Virus record (IMG/VR): IMGVR_UViG_3300028925_002211
Span: 1-30,370 of that record
Reading direction: 5' to 3' (one strand)
DNA from: a virus
DNA: 30,370 nucleotides
Position numbers and translations under genes: made by a program. This document shows, one piece after another, positions 20,789 through 28,931 of this stretch (positions are counted from its first letter, which is position 1; each line of letters opens with the position of its first letter). The notes under the pieces are model-generated. The model was not told the DNA's origin and ran no database searches. It saw only the letters and a list, made by a program, of their open reading frames with translations.

Positions 20789-21444
20789 AGGCAACCCTTA
20801 TAGACTCAATGGGGACGGACCTTAGCGTAGTTAATGCTGCTCGGGTATCCTTTGGTAAGAAGTCATCCTTTGAGGGACGTGTAGGTGGCCCTAACGTGTT
20901 GTCAAGCCGTGACACTAAGCTGGTCAAGTATCTAGCAAGTCATGGTCATATCAGTCCCTTCGGCCATGCCTTCGCCTCCTTTCACATCAAGGCACCTATC
21001 TTTGTAGCACGACAGCTAGTGAAGCATAAGTTCTTACGTTGGAATGAGATCAGTCGTCGCTACGTCGATGATGACCCTGAGTTCTATACACCAGACGTAT
21101 GGAGAGGCCGTGCAGAGGACGTTAAGCAAGGCTCAGGTGCTGAGTGTAAGTCTCAGTACTTCCCTAGCATCTACGCTGATGAGGTCAACGCTAAGGCACT
21201 AGGAGACTACCGCAAGATGCTACAACAAGGTGTGGCACCTGAACAAGCTCGTATGATCCTACCACAATCCACCATGACCGAGTGGTATTGGTCTGGTAGC
21301 TTAGACGCCTTTGCTGACATGTGTCGCTTACGTTGTGCTACAGACACACAAGCAGAGACACAGAAGGTAGCATGGGACATTGCTTTAAAGATGGAGGACT
21401 TATTCCCTGTATCATGGGTAGCACTAATGGAGGATCGGTACTGA
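20776..21444 (+). CDS. thyX: FAD-dependent thymidylate synthase
   Basis: The protein has 222 residues, normal for ThyX. It makes dTMP from dUMP using FAD, NADPH and methylene-tetrahydrofolate. The signature region reads KHKFLRWNEISRRYV (about residues 83-97), matching RHRxxSxNExSxRY with conservative Lys for Arg changes and Arg-Trp in place of the usual Ser region. SPFGHAFASFHIKAPIFVARQ before it and a DMCRLRCATDTQAETQ region near the C-terminus fit the family. With the B12-dependent reductase it supplies DNA precursors during infection. Its TGA shares a base with the next ATG. Confidence 0.93.
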   Translation: MANIEATLIDSMGTDLSVVNAARVSFGKKSSFEGRVGGPNVLSSRDTKLVKYLASHGHISPFGHAFASFHIKAPIFVARQLVKHKFLRWNEISRRYVDDDPEFYTPDVWRGRAEDVKQGSGAECKSQYFPSIYADEVNAKALGDYRKMLQQGVAPEQARMILPQSTMTEWYWSGSLDAFADMCRLRCATDTQAETQKVAWDIALKMEDLFPVSWVALMEDRY

Positions 21445-21641
21445 TGGATACGATAGGCACAATGCAAGTAATAGAGTTGTCTGAAGATGAACATGGGGGT
21501 GCCGTTGTAGAGTTTGACCTAGACGATAAGACAGCAGCCTTCGCACAAGAGTTAGGTCTGAAGCTACTACTCTACTGCGGTGCTACTGGAACAAACTTAG
21601 ACTATGTATTCAAAAGCATATTGGGAGAAACAGATGAGTAA
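21444..21641 (+). CDS. Small protein, unknown
   Basis: The protein has 65 residues from the ATG coupled to the ThyX stop (TGATG). It opens MDTIGTMQVIELSEDEHGGA, then has a helical segment (KTAAFAQELGLKLLLYCGAT) and an acidic end (GETDE). The size and pattern match small phage proteins that accompany DNA metabolism genes, but no function is known. It overlaps the next gene by eight bases. Confidence 0.6.
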   Translation: MDTIGTMQVIELSEDEHGGAVVEFDLDDKTAAFAQELGLKLLLYCGATGTNLDYVFKSILGETDE

Positions 21642-21942
21642 CTTTTGCTTAGATTGTGAGGCTTACCTAGATGACGATGGTATCTGTGGTGAGTGTGAGT
21701 ATGACAACGACATCATCAATCAACCAGATCACTACGCTAGGTTTGAGATTGAACCTATCACCTTCATCATGAAGAATGAGTTAGAGTTCTGGCGTGGTAA
21801 CATCATCAAGTATGGTTCTCGTGCTGGCTACAAGATTTACGATGGTAAAACACAGGAGGACAGTGAGATCACAGACCTAGAGAAGATCAAGCGATACTGC
21901 GATATGCGTATCAACCAAATCAACGGTAATGAAACCTTATGA
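21634..21942 (+). CDS. DUF3310-type protein with zinc ribbon (gp1.7-like)
   Basis: The protein has 102 residues. The N-terminus has two Cys pairs, CLDC and CGEC, that look like a small zinc ribbon. The rest has NQPDHYARFEIEPITFIMKN, then FWRGNIIKYGSRAGYK and DLEKIKRYCDMRI, which is the DUF3310 pattern. Proteins of this group include T7 gp1.7, a nucleotide kinase, so a dNMP-kinase role is possible but not shown by a recognisable nucleotide-binding loop here. It overlaps the exonuclease ATG. Confidence 0.7.
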   Translation: MSNFCLDCEAYLDDDGICGECEYDNDIINQPDHYARFEIEPITFIMKNELEFWRGNIIKYGSRAGYKIYDGKTQEDSEITDLEKIKRYCDMRINQINGNETL

Positions 21943-22625
21943 AGATACTAATTGATGGCGACATCCTAGCCTACCGATCAGCCTACTACTGCGAGGATAA
22001 AGACCCTGAAGATGGCGAACATAAGATCGACGACCTTGTGGACCGCATCCTAGAAGCTACAACATTCGCTGGTGGTGATGATGTGTGGGAGATGTTCCTT
22101 ACAGGTAAGGGTAACTTCAGACACGACTTCCAACCAACATACAAAGCACAACGAAAGGAAAGACCTAAGCCTATCTTTCTAGGGGCTATGCGACAATACC
22201 TGATTGAACACTACAATGCTAAGGTCTCTGAAGGACAAGAGGCAGATGATGATATTGCTATTCGAGCCACAGAGCTTGGGCCTAGTACTATCATTGCTTC
22301 TATCGACAAGGACTTCCTACAGATTCCATGTGGCCACTACAACTTCAACCGAGGTACGCTAGTGACTGTAGAGGAGTTTGAGGGCTTACAGTTTGTCTAT
22401 GGTCAAATCCTAACGGGTGACTCTGCTGACAATGTTGGTGGCCTTATGGGTATTGGTCCTGTTAAGTCTAAGAAGATGTTAGCTAAGGCAACCACAGAGC
22501 GTGAGTTATACGACCTCTGTGTCAAGGCATACAAAGGTGACGAAGAGAAAGTCATTGAGAATGCTAGGTTGTTGTGGTTACGTCGTGAGGAGGATCAGAT
22601 ATGGCAACCCCCAGAAGCAAGCTAA
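21939..22625 (+). CDS. 5'-3' exonuclease (T7 gp6 / T5 flap-nuclease type)
   Basis: The protein has 228 residues. Metal-binding and DNA-binding motifs are clear: LIDGDILAYR at the N-terminus, FQPTYKAQRKERPKP, EGQEADDDIAI, ASIDKDFLQIP and the helix-hairpin-helix LTGDSADNVGGLMGIGPVKS. It would remove RNA primers and, with the endonuclease encoded next, degrade host DNA for precursors. It overlaps both neighbours: ATGA at its start and 25 bases at its end. Confidence 0.88.
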   Translation: MKILIDGDILAYRSAYYCEDKDPEDGEHKIDDLVDRILEATTFAGGDDVWEMFLTGKGNFRHDFQPTYKAQRKERPKPIFLGAMRQYLIEHYNAKVSEGQEADDDIAIRATELGPSTIIASIDKDFLQIPCGHYNFNRGTLVTVEEFEGLQFVYGQILTGDSADNVGGLMGIGPVKSKKMLAKATTERELYDLCVKAYKGDEEKVIENARLLWLRREEDQIWQPPEAS

Positions 22626-23008
22626 GGCAATCAGCCCTAAAGGCTGGCTACCGTTCTGGTTTAGAGCAAGACAACGCTAAACATCTTAAGGCTCATAAGA
22701 CAGACTATGAATATGAAAAGTTCAAAGTCAAATTTGTGTCAAAACCAAGGACGTACACACCTGATTTCAAGATGTCTAACGGTATCATAATCGAGACAAA
22801 AGGACGCTTCATGCCTAGCGACAGAACCAAACATCTGTTGATTAAGGAGCAGCATCCACTGTTAGACATTAGGTTTGTATTCAGTAGCAGTAGAACTAAG
22901 TTAAGCAAATCTTCCTCCCAGACATATGGGGGGTGGTGTGACAAACATGGCTTCCTATATGCCGATAGATTAATTCCAGTAGACTGGATGAAGGAGAAAC
23001 CCAAATGA
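22601..23008 (+). CDS. Endonuclease I, Holliday-junction resolvase (T7 gp3-like)
   Basis: The protein has 135 residues, close to T7 gp3 (149). SGLEQDNAKHL contains the first catalytic Glu, and YTPDFKMSNGIIIETKGRF gives the D...ExK centre of the PD-(D/E)xK fold. The basic end (DWMKEKPK) may contact DNA. It resolves branched DNA and helps break down the host chromosome. It starts inside the exonuclease gene, so the two nucleases are co-produced. Confidence 0.9.
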   Translation: MATPRSKLRQSALKAGYRSGLEQDNAKHLKAHKTDYEYEKFKVKFVSKPRTYTPDFKMSNGIIIETKGRFMPSDRTKHLLIKEQHPLLDIRFVFSSSRTKLSKSSSQTYGGWCDKHGFLYADRLIPVDWMKEKPK

Positions 23009-23199
23009 CAAGACTTATACAAATCTTAAGTGGGCCACATGATGATGAGGGTCATTTTTGGAATAGTTGTTTAGTTACTGATGGTAGGTACAACTGGTCT
23101 GAGAACATATACTACGACACATTCTGCGATGCTATAAGTGAGTTTGAGGACTTACGAGAGTTTGGCTATATAGAATTAGAGGACGAAGAAGATGAGTAA
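23005..23199 (+). CDS. Small acidic protein, unknown
   Basis: The protein has 64 residues, opening MTRLIQILSGPHDDEGHFWN, with aromatic residues and a very acidic C-terminus (EFGYIELEDEEDE). It is coupled to the endonuclease by an ATGA overlap and overlaps the phosphoesterase start by eight bases. No family is recognised. Confidence 0.6.
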   Translation: MTRLIQILSGPHDDEGHFWNSCLVTDGRYNWSENIYYDTFCDAISEFEDLREFGYIELEDEEDE

Positions 23200-23968
23200 G
23201 ACAGCAATCGTGTGGTCGTGTGGACACGCCTCACCAGAGACAAGCAATGAGCGCTTTGACTGGTTGGGTGGTCTAATCCACGACATCAAGCCTGACTACT
23301 GTGTAGACTTAGGCGATGGGGCTGACATGAAGTCTCTCAACTCCTACGACACTAAGAAGCCACAAGCATTAGTAGCTCAGAGTTATGAGAAAGATATTGT
23401 GTCGTATAATGAGTCACAGGAGTTACTTCGGTATCGCTTTAAGAAGAGTAAGAGTAAGCGTCCTAAGTGGTACGGCTTCGAGGGGAACCACGAGGCTCGT
23501 ATTAGAACAGCAATAGGTTTTGACCCAAGATTGGAGGGAGACAAGTATGGCATTAGCTTCAAGCATCTACAAACGAAGAAGTGGTTTGACGAATACCACG
23601 AATACGAACACGGTGCCCCCGCCATTCATAATTACGACGGTGTTGACTACGCTCACTTTGTGGGCGCTGGTAACTTTGGTCGTGCCATTAGTGGTGTACA
23701 TCATGCTTTTGGGTTACTACAAAAGCGCTATCGTTCTGTCAGCGTTGGTCACAGTCATAAACGTGGTGTATATTTTAAAGATGACGTTGGAAGCAACGGT
23801 ATTATTGGGACCGTCGTCGGCTGTTACAAGGGCGCTCCAGAAGGTTGGGCTGGCCAAGCGAACAAAGAATGGTGGAAAGGCGTACTCATCAAGCGTAATA
23901 TCCAAGACGGTATGTACGAGCCCCAATGGATCAGCCTTGAGACACTTCGAAGGACATACGGATCATGA
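23192..23968 (+). CDS. Calcineurin-like metallophosphoesterase
   Basis: The protein has 258 residues. Metallophosphoesterase motifs occur in order: VWSCGHASPE (motif I), DLGDGADM (motif II), FEGNHEAR (motif III) and SVGHSHKRG (motif V). The usual first Asp of motif I (DxH) is Cys here (CGH), which may weaken one metal site or adapt it to another metal. Phage members of this family are found in marine podoviruses next to nucleotide genes; the substrate (nucleotide, nucleic-acid end or other) is unknown. It is followed by short coupled frames before MazG. Confidence 0.8.
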   Translation: MSKTAIVWSCGHASPETSNERFDWLGGLIHDIKPDYCVDLGDGADMKSLNSYDTKKPQALVAQSYEKDIVSYNESQELLRYRFKKSKSKRPKWYGFEGNHEARIRTAIGFDPRLEGDKYGISFKHLQTKKWFDEYHEYEHGAPAIHNYDGVDYAHFVGAGNFGRAISGVHHAFGLLQKRYRSVSVGHSHKRGVYFKDDVGSNGIIGTVVGCYKGAPEGWAGQANKEWWKGVLIKRNIQDGMYEPQWISLETLRRTYGS

Positions 23969-24068
23969 GACTGACGCTGCACTACGTGGCGACAACAACA
24001 CAGACACAGGGTACAGGGGCGCACACTTAGTGCGTTACCACCCAGATTATCATAAGGTGAGCAAATGA
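23937..24068 (+). CDS. Possible short protein with TTG start
   Basis: A frame of 43 residues runs from TTG at 23937 to TGA at 24066-24068, which overlaps the MazG ATG as ATGA, the coupling seen at most junctions here. It contains TDAALRGDNNTDTGYRGAHL then VRYHPDYHKVSK. It fills the gap of about 96 bases between two genes. A competing 21-codon frame starts at the ATG at 23965. The start codon is uncertain. Confidence 0.35.
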   Translation: MRHFEGHTDHETDAALRGDNNTDTGYRGAHLVRYHPDYHKVSK

Positions 24069-24409
24069 CAAAGATTACAGTACCACAAACAACAATGAGC
24101 AATCGTCAGTATGGTCTGTGGGTTGAGGGTAAGATCATGACAACAGGTAGTGATCGTTTAGTTGAGAACGTCCTTGGTCTCGTAGGTGAGGCTGGGGAGA
24201 TTGCTGAGAAGATTAAGAAGCAGATACGTGACGGTAAGTTAGTAGCAGGTGAAGACATCATTAAGGAGCTAGGGGATGTAGTGTTCTATGTTACTGCACT
24301 AGCTAACTACTACGACAGTGACTTAGATGAAATACTAAAGAAAAATGTTGATAAGTTGAACAGCCGCGAAGAACGTGGCGTACTAGGTGGAAGTGGAGAT
24401 AACCGATGA
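24065..24409 (+). CDS. mazG: MazG-like nucleotide pyrophosphohydrolase
   Basis: The protein has 114 residues, a single MazG-like domain. LGLVGEAGEIAEKIKKQ supplies the first metal-binding acidic helix (ExxE), and IIKELGDVVFYVTALANYYD the second (ExxD). Such enzymes hydrolyse (d)NTPs to monophosphates; in marine phages they are thought to adjust nucleotide pools, an earlier (p)ppGpp proposal being less favoured. It belongs with the thyX and reductase genes. It overlaps the next ATG (ATGA). Confidence 0.85.
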   Translation: MTKITVPQTTMSNRQYGLWVEGKIMTTGSDRLVENVLGLVGEAGEIAEKIKKQIRDGKLVAGEDIIKELGDVVFYVTALANYYDSDLDEILKKNVDKLNSREERGVLGGSGDNR

Positions 24410-24588
24410 CTATGTTTTGGCGATACATTAATTACTTGGCTACTTGGCGTGAGCATCGTAAGGCTATCAAGCAGCTTAACCAACTAACAAACCGTGAGCT
24501 AAACGACATTGGCCTCAGTCGAGCAGACATTGACCGTATGGTGTGGTTGAAAGAAGACAAAGACAAACGTGGTCGTGAGACAAAGTGA
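24406..24588 (+). CDS. DUF1127 (YjiS-like) small protein
   Basis: The protein has 60 residues. The core QLNQLTNRELNDIGLSRADI then DRMV matches the DUF1127 motif, in which L..L.dreL.DIGLsR.dI is nearly invariant. An N-terminal helix (WRYINYLATWREHRKAIKQL) and a basic charged tail complete it. DUF1127 proteins are especially abundant in alphaproteobacteria, where some are reported to bind RNA or affect small-RNA turnover and phosphate or stress responses. A phage copy is unusual and suggests capture from an alphaproteobacterial host. Confidence 0.8.
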   Translation: MTMFWRYINYLATWREHRKAIKQLNQLTNRELNDIGLSRADIDRMVWLKEDKDKRGRETK

Positions 24589-24668
24589 GTATAGAGAACT
24601 ACAACTACATGGCCGTAATGGTCCTATTTGATAAATCACTAAGAGGTACTAATAATGACAATTCGTAA
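24585..24668 (+). CDS. Possible 27-residue peptide with GTG start
   Basis: A GTG overlapping the previous stop (GTGA) opens a 27-codon frame (IENYNYMAVMVLFDKSLRGT in its middle) that ends 14 bases inside the reductase gene. It fills the only gap between these genes and mimics the coupling used elsewhere. No other support; it may be untranslated leader of the reductase gene. Confidence 0.25.
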   Translation: MSIENYNYMAVMVLFDKSLRGTNNDNS

Positions 24669-26421
24669 TGACAATGGCCCTAAGCTGGGCATCTCTGAAG
24701 AAATCCACGCTATGAAGTACCGCAGTAAAGGTGAGACCTTTCGTGAGGCTATGACCCGCGTAGCTCAGTCCCTACAGGACGACGATGAGCACTTCAACAA
24801 CTTCCGTGATGCTTTATATCACATGCGCTTCCTACCTGCTGGTCGTGTACAATCAGCTATGGGCGCACCACGAACAGTAACTCCATACAACTGCTTCGTC
24901 TCTATGACTATCCCAGACAGCATGGAAGGTATCATGCAAGCTGCTGCTGAAGCTGCTAAGACTATGCAACTAGGTGGTGGTATCGGATACGACTTCTCGA
25001 CACTACGACCACACGGTGCTCACATCCGTAGCCTTGACAGCCGCTCTAGTGGCCCTCTGAGCTTCATGGGCATCTTTGACGCACTATGTAAGACAATCAG
25101 CTCCGCAGGGCACAGACGGGGCGCTCAGATGGGCGTACTGCGTGTTGACCACCCTGACATCCAAGAGTTCATTCGTGCTAAGAACAACTCAACATCCTTT
25201 ACACAGTTTAATCTGTCTGTTGGTGTTACTGATGCGTTCATGGAAGCTGTAAAGAATGACACAGACTTTGACCTAGTGTTTGATGGTCGTGTGTACAGTA
25301 CAGTGAAAGCTACAGCACTCTGGGATGACATCCTACGGTGCACATGGGATTGGGCGGAACCGGGAATTCTGTTCATCGATCGTATTAATAAGAAGAACAA
25401 CTTAGCATACTGTGAGTATATCGCAGCTACCAACCCCTGTGGTGAACAACCTCTGCCACCAAACGGTGCATGTCTACTAGGTTCGTTCAACCTTACACAA
25501 TATATGGAGAAAGATGAAGATGGAGTATGGGAGTTTAATTATGAGAAACTTCAGCATGACATCCCCCACGTTGTACGAGCAATGGACAATGTTGTTGATC
25601 GTGCTACTTATCCTCTAGAGTCCCAAGAGAAGGAAGCTAAGGATAAGCGTCGTATGGGTCTTGGTGTTACTGGTGTAGCAAATGCTATTGAGGCTATGGG
25701 GTATCCTTACGGATCACAACCATTCCTTGATGAGCTAGAGAAGATCATGGCTATCATTCGTGATACTTGTTATCGTACCTCTGTATCCCTAGCAGTCGAG
25801 AAGGGTCCATTCCCACTCTTCAAGCAAGAATACTTGGACAGCGACTTCATGCTAACAATGCCTGATGACATCCGTGAACTTATTGCTACTCACGGTATTC
25901 GTAACAGCCACCTGCTTTCTGTGGCACCAACAGGTACTATCAGCCTTAGTGCAAACAATGTGTCCTCTGGTATTGAGCCAGTGTTCTCACACTTCTACGA
26001 CCGCACTATCCAGACCTTCGATGGCCCTCGTGTTGAACGAGTAGAAGACTATGGCTACCGTGAGTTTGGTATCAAAGGTGAGACTGCTGACTCTCTGTCA
26101 GTGTTCGACCACGTAAAGGTTCTCAACCTTGCATCTAAGTATGTAGACAGCGCATGTTCTAAGACCTGTAATGTTGGTGATGATGTTACTTGGGAACAGT
26201 TCAAGCAAGTCTATATGGCAGCTTATGATGGTGGTAGCTCTGGTTGCACAACCTTCCGTGCATCTGGTAAACGTTTTGGTATCCTTAACGCTGCTACATC
26301 AGAGGATGCTACACCAGAGAAAGACTCAGGGGACCACAGCTTCGTGGATGAATCTTCTGTAGATGAGGTTGGTGGGGCTTGTTACTTTGACCCTGCTACT
26401 GGCCTTCGCACTTGTGAGTAA
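24655..26421 (+). CDS. nrdJ: Class II (adenosylcobalamin-dependent) ribonucleotide reductase
   Basis: The protein has 588 residues, one chain without a partner beta subunit nearby. Family features in order: FLPAGRVQSAMG and PYNCF near the start, LGGGIGYDFSTLRP, NPCGEQPLPPNGACLLGSFN (active-site Cys and Glu loop), the SVAPTGTISL phosphate-binding segment, and DSACSKTCNVGDDVTWEQF with GCTTFRASGKR. The C-terminal ACYFDPATGLRTCE carries the redox Cys pair. No NrdA/NrdB or activating enzyme is present, and the pattern is that of B12-dependent NrdJ. It reduces ribonucleotides to deoxyribonucleotides and depends on host or imported cobalamin. Confidence 0.9.
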   Translation: MTIRNDNGPKLGISEEIHAMKYRSKGETFREAMTRVAQSLQDDDEHFNNFRDALYHMRFLPAGRVQSAMGAPRTVTPYNCFVSMTIPDSMEGIMQAAAEAAKTMQLGGGIGYDFSTLRPHGAHIRSLDSRSSGPLSFMGIFDALCKTISSAGHRRGAQMGVLRVDHPDIQEFIRAKNNSTSFTQFNLSVGVTDAFMEAVKNDTDFDLVFDGRVYSTVKATALWDDILRCTWDWAEPGILFIDRINKKNNLAYCEYIAATNPCGEQPLPPNGACLLGSFNLTQYMEKDEDGVWEFNYEKLQHDIPHVVRAMDNVVDRATYPLESQEKEAKDKRRMGLGVTGVANAIEAMGYPYGSQPFLDELEKIMAIIRDTCYRTSVSLAVEKGPFPLFKQEYLDSDFMLTMPDDIRELIATHGIRNSHLLSVAPTGTISLSANNVSSGIEPVFSHFYDRTIQTFDGPRVERVEDYGYREFGIKGETADSLSVFDHVKVLNLASKYVDSACSKTCNVGDDVTWEQFKQVYMAAYDGGSSGCTTFRASGKRFGILNAATSEDATPEKDSGDHSFVDESSVDEVGGACYFDPATGLRTCE

Positions 26422-26441
26422 TTAAACAAAAGGATGACCCA

Positions 26442-26651
26442 ATGGATGAAGACGACTTCTTTGACATCAACGAGTACGACTACATAGTTAGTGGTATGGC
26501 TGGTTACTGTATGTCTGATATGAATAAGGAACAACTTTGGGTCATCATACAACACGCAGACACTGCCCTTGAGTTCTGTTTAGCACAGGAAGCTCAGGAG
26601 AGACTCAACAACGTAGTAAATACTTATTATGAAGGAATAGATAATGGTTAA
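26442..26651 (+). CDS. Small acidic protein, unknown
   Basis: The protein has 69 residues, with an acidic start (MDEDDFFDINEYDY) and a helical C-terminal half (WVIIQHADTALEFCLAQEAQ). An AAAGGATG site precedes the ATG. It overlaps the PhoH start by eight bases. No family is recognised. Confidence 0.6.
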   Translation: MDEDDFFDINEYDYIVSGMAGYCMSDMNKEQLWVIIQHADTALEFCLAQEAQERLNNVVNTYYEGIDNG

Positions 26652-27357
26652 GCAAGCACCTAAGTCACGAAAAGATGCTCCCGATAAGAGAGCAACCACA
26701 TACAAAGGAGCAGCTAAGAAGAAGACATCAGGTTTAGTACCATCAACTGACAACCAGAAGAAACTAATAGACGCTATCGCATCCTCAGACCAAGTGATTG
26801 TGTTTGGCCCTGCTGGTACAGGTAAGACTTACGTGACTACCACCTGTGCTGCTGACCTTTATACAAAGAAAGAGATCGACAGGATCGTAATCACTCGCCC
26901 TATGGTATCTGTTGGTAAGGATATGGGCTACCTTCCCGGAAATTTAGAAGAGAAGGCTGCACCTTGGGCCATGCCAGTACTTGAGGTTCTTACCAAACAC
27001 CTTGGTAAAGGAGCAGTAGAGACTGGTATTAAGAACGGTAACATTGAGATGGCACCACTAGCCCTCATGCGTGGTCGTTCCTTCGACAATGCTTTCATCA
27101 TCTGTGATGAGGCTCAAAACATTACTACACACGAACTTAAGATGCTCCTGACCCGCGTAGGTGAGGGATCAACCATCGTACTCAATGGGGACATTCAACA
27201 GACTGACCTTAAAGAAGGCGATGGCTTAACCAAAATCACACACCTAGCAAAGAAGCACATGCTTCCTGTACCAATCGTAGAGTTCACCTTAGACGACATT
27301 GTTCGTTCAGGTATCTGTGCACAGTGGGTTAGAGTGTTCTACAAGGAGAAACTATAA
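26644..27357 (+). CDS. phoH: PhoH-family ATPase
   Basis: The protein has 237 residues. After a basic N-terminus comes a P-loop FGPAGTGKTYVTT (Walker A), RPMVSVGKDMGYLPG, AFIICDEAQNIT (Walker B) and the GDIQQTDL motif, all typical of PhoH. Its function in phages is unresolved: it was linked to phosphate stress by name, while PhoH domains are now associated with RNA helicase/RNase activity. It is a frequent marker gene of marine phages. Its TAA overlaps the next ATG. Confidence 0.93.
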   Translation: MVKQAPKSRKDAPDKRATTYKGAAKKKTSGLVPSTDNQKKLIDAIASSDQVIVFGPAGTGKTYVTTTCAADLYTKKEIDRIVITRPMVSVGKDMGYLPGNLEEKAAPWAMPVLEVLTKHLGKGAVETGIKNGNIEMAPLALMRGRSFDNAFIICDEAQNITTHELKMLLTRVGEGSTIVLNGDIQQTDLKEGDGLTKITHLAKKHMLPVPIVEFTLDDIVRSGICAQWVRVFYKEKL

Positions 27358-27956
27358 TGTTTAAGTATCTAGCAACGGCCATTGTCTTAGCTCTGGCAAC
27401 ACCAGCATCATCTGCTGTGGTATACGACGACACTACTAAGAGCCTAGCCATCACTGGCAAAACTACTAAATTCCAAGCAATCATGGTCTATCTTGCTATG
27501 CGGGATAATGATGTACTTACTGTAACTATCTTTGGTGAGGGTGGAGATTACTATTCAGGTCTTAATATTGGTAGGTATATTAAAGAGGAGGGGTCAGTAG
27601 TCATCATCCCTGCTGGTAAGAGAGCAGTCTCTGCGGCAGCATTCGCAGCACTAGGTGGCAGTAAGGTTGTAGTTGATGGTGAGCTTTGGTTCCACACACC
27701 TTACCTTACTATGGTGCCTACAAACGTAACAATCCTTGAGATCACTCAGATGTTTGGTAGGGCATATGTTGATATGTCTAGTTACTTAGCTCAAGTGGGT
27801 ATCCCAATATCATTCGGCCACGACCTCCTAGTACGCACTACAACTTCAAAGTTTGTTGTCATTGATGATGGTGAACAGATTGATCGTATGAGGGCCACTG
27901 AGGTACTTTGGAGCAAGGCTATCTACGAATACCGTTACGCAACTTCAGGAGTATAA
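27357..27956 (+). CDS. Secreted ClpP/crotonase-fold serine-protease-like protein
   Basis: The protein has 199 residues. A signal peptide (MFKYLATAIVLALATPASSA) precedes a ClpP/crotonase-like core. GEGGDYYSGLNIGRYI (60-75) resembles the oxyanion-strand region (GG...sGl.iy). VSAAAFAALGG carries a candidate nucleophile Ser92, and LWFHTPY the candidate His113. The third triad member is not clear. It would act in the periplasm, unlike ordinary ClpP. It resembles the COG3904-type predicted periplasmic proteins. It is coupled to phoH by a TAATG overlap and lies three bases before the transporter gene, with which it probably works. Confidence 0.7.
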   Translation: MFKYLATAIVLALATPASSAVVYDDTTKSLAITGKTTKFQAIMVYLAMRDNDVLTVTIFGEGGDYYSGLNIGRYIKEEGSVVIIPAGKRAVSAAAFAALGGSKVVVDGELWFHTPYLTMVPTNVTILEITQMFGRAYVDMSSYLAQVGIPISFGHDLLVRTTTSKFVVIDDGEQIDRMRATEVLWSKAIYEYRYATSGV

Positions 27957-27959
27957 GTT

Positions 27960-28931
27960 ATGTTTCTATTCTTTAAACAAAAGCAGTGGGCCTTATGGGC
28001 CTACGGAGGGTCCATAGCGATCCTCCTAACACTTTGGTATCAAGTACAGCTAGACGTACAAATCAATGAGTGGTTCGGTTCATTCTACGACATGATCCAA
28101 CAAGCACTCAAGGGCGAAGGGGACATCACACTTACTCAATACTTTGGTGAACTAGCAACCTTCGGTAAGATCGCTGCAATCTATATTGCTGTAGCATTAT
28201 CAGTTAGCTTCTTCACACAGCACTGGTTGTTCCGCTGGCGTACCTCTATGGTTGCTCACTACCACAAACTATACAACAAGGCCAGAGGCATTGAGGGGGC
28301 CTCACAGCGAGTCCAAGAGGACACTGTTAAGTTCTCTAGGATCATGGAAGGCTTAGGTGTCTCCTTCGTAGAGAGCATCATGGTTCTTGTAGCATTCTTC
28401 CCGATCCTAATGGGGTTGTCTTCAGGTATCGTAGTGTCCTTCTTTGGTGAGTGGCCGTATGGTTTGGTAGCATCAGCAATCATCTGGTCAGCAGGAATTA
28501 CTATCATCCTGTTGGTCGTTGGTCAGCTACTACGACTTGTAAACATTGAATACGACATCCAAGCTAAGGAAGCAGCCTACCGTAAGGTATTGGTTGTAGC
28601 AGAAGATGATGGTTCAGTACGACCTAAGACACTTAATGAAGTCTTCGACAGTGTTCGTAAGATTCACTACACCAACTACGCTAGATACGCAGTGTTTAAT
28701 GTAGCTCGTTTGTCATGCCTACAGGCTAACGTTCTTGTTGGTTATGTGGTATTAGCCCCAGCTATCGTTAGTGGTGCTATTACCCTTGGGGTTATGCAAC
28801 AAATCCTTCGTGCCTTTGGGCGTGTAGAAGGCTCTATGATGTATCTCTTTAAGTCATGGTCCACAATCATTGAATTGCTATCTGTATATAAACGTCTACG
28901 TGAGTTTGAAAAGGAAATCAATAATGCTTAA
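27960..28931 (+). CDS. SbmA/BacA-family inner-membrane peptide/B12 transporter
   Basis: The protein has 323 residues. Signature stretches match SbmA/BacA: EGASQRVQEDTVKFSRIMEG, ITLGVMQQILRAFGRVEGSM, AAYRKVLVVAEDDGS and SWSTIIELLSVYKRLREFE. About six hydrophobic segments are seen, at roughly 12-30, 66-88, 137-160, 166-190, 245-275 and 295-312. SbmA of E. coli has 406 residues; this copy lacks about 80 N-terminal residues, including the first membrane region, but keeps the core domain. It has no ATP-binding domain, as in SbmA, which is proton-driven. Known family substrates are antimicrobial peptides, bleomycin and, for mycobacterial Rv1819c (a fusion with an ATPase), cobalamin. An AGGAG site precedes the ATG. 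It overlaps the ClpP gene by eight bases. Confidence 0.88.
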   Translation: MFLFFKQKQWALWAYGGSIAILLTLWYQVQLDVQINEWFGSFYDMIQQALKGEGDITLTQYFGELATFGKIAAIYIAVALSVSFFTQHWLFRWRTSMVAHYHKLYNKARGIEGASQRVQEDTVKFSRIMEGLGVSFVESIMVLVAFFPILMGLSSGIVVSFFGEWPYGLVASAIIWSAGITIILLVVGQLLRLVNIEYDIQAKEAAYRKVLVVAEDDGSVRPKTLNEVFDSVRKIHYTNYARYAVFNVARLSCLQANVLVGYVVLAPAIVSGAITLGVMQQILRAFGRVEGSMMYLFKSWSTIIELLSVYKRLREFEKEINNA

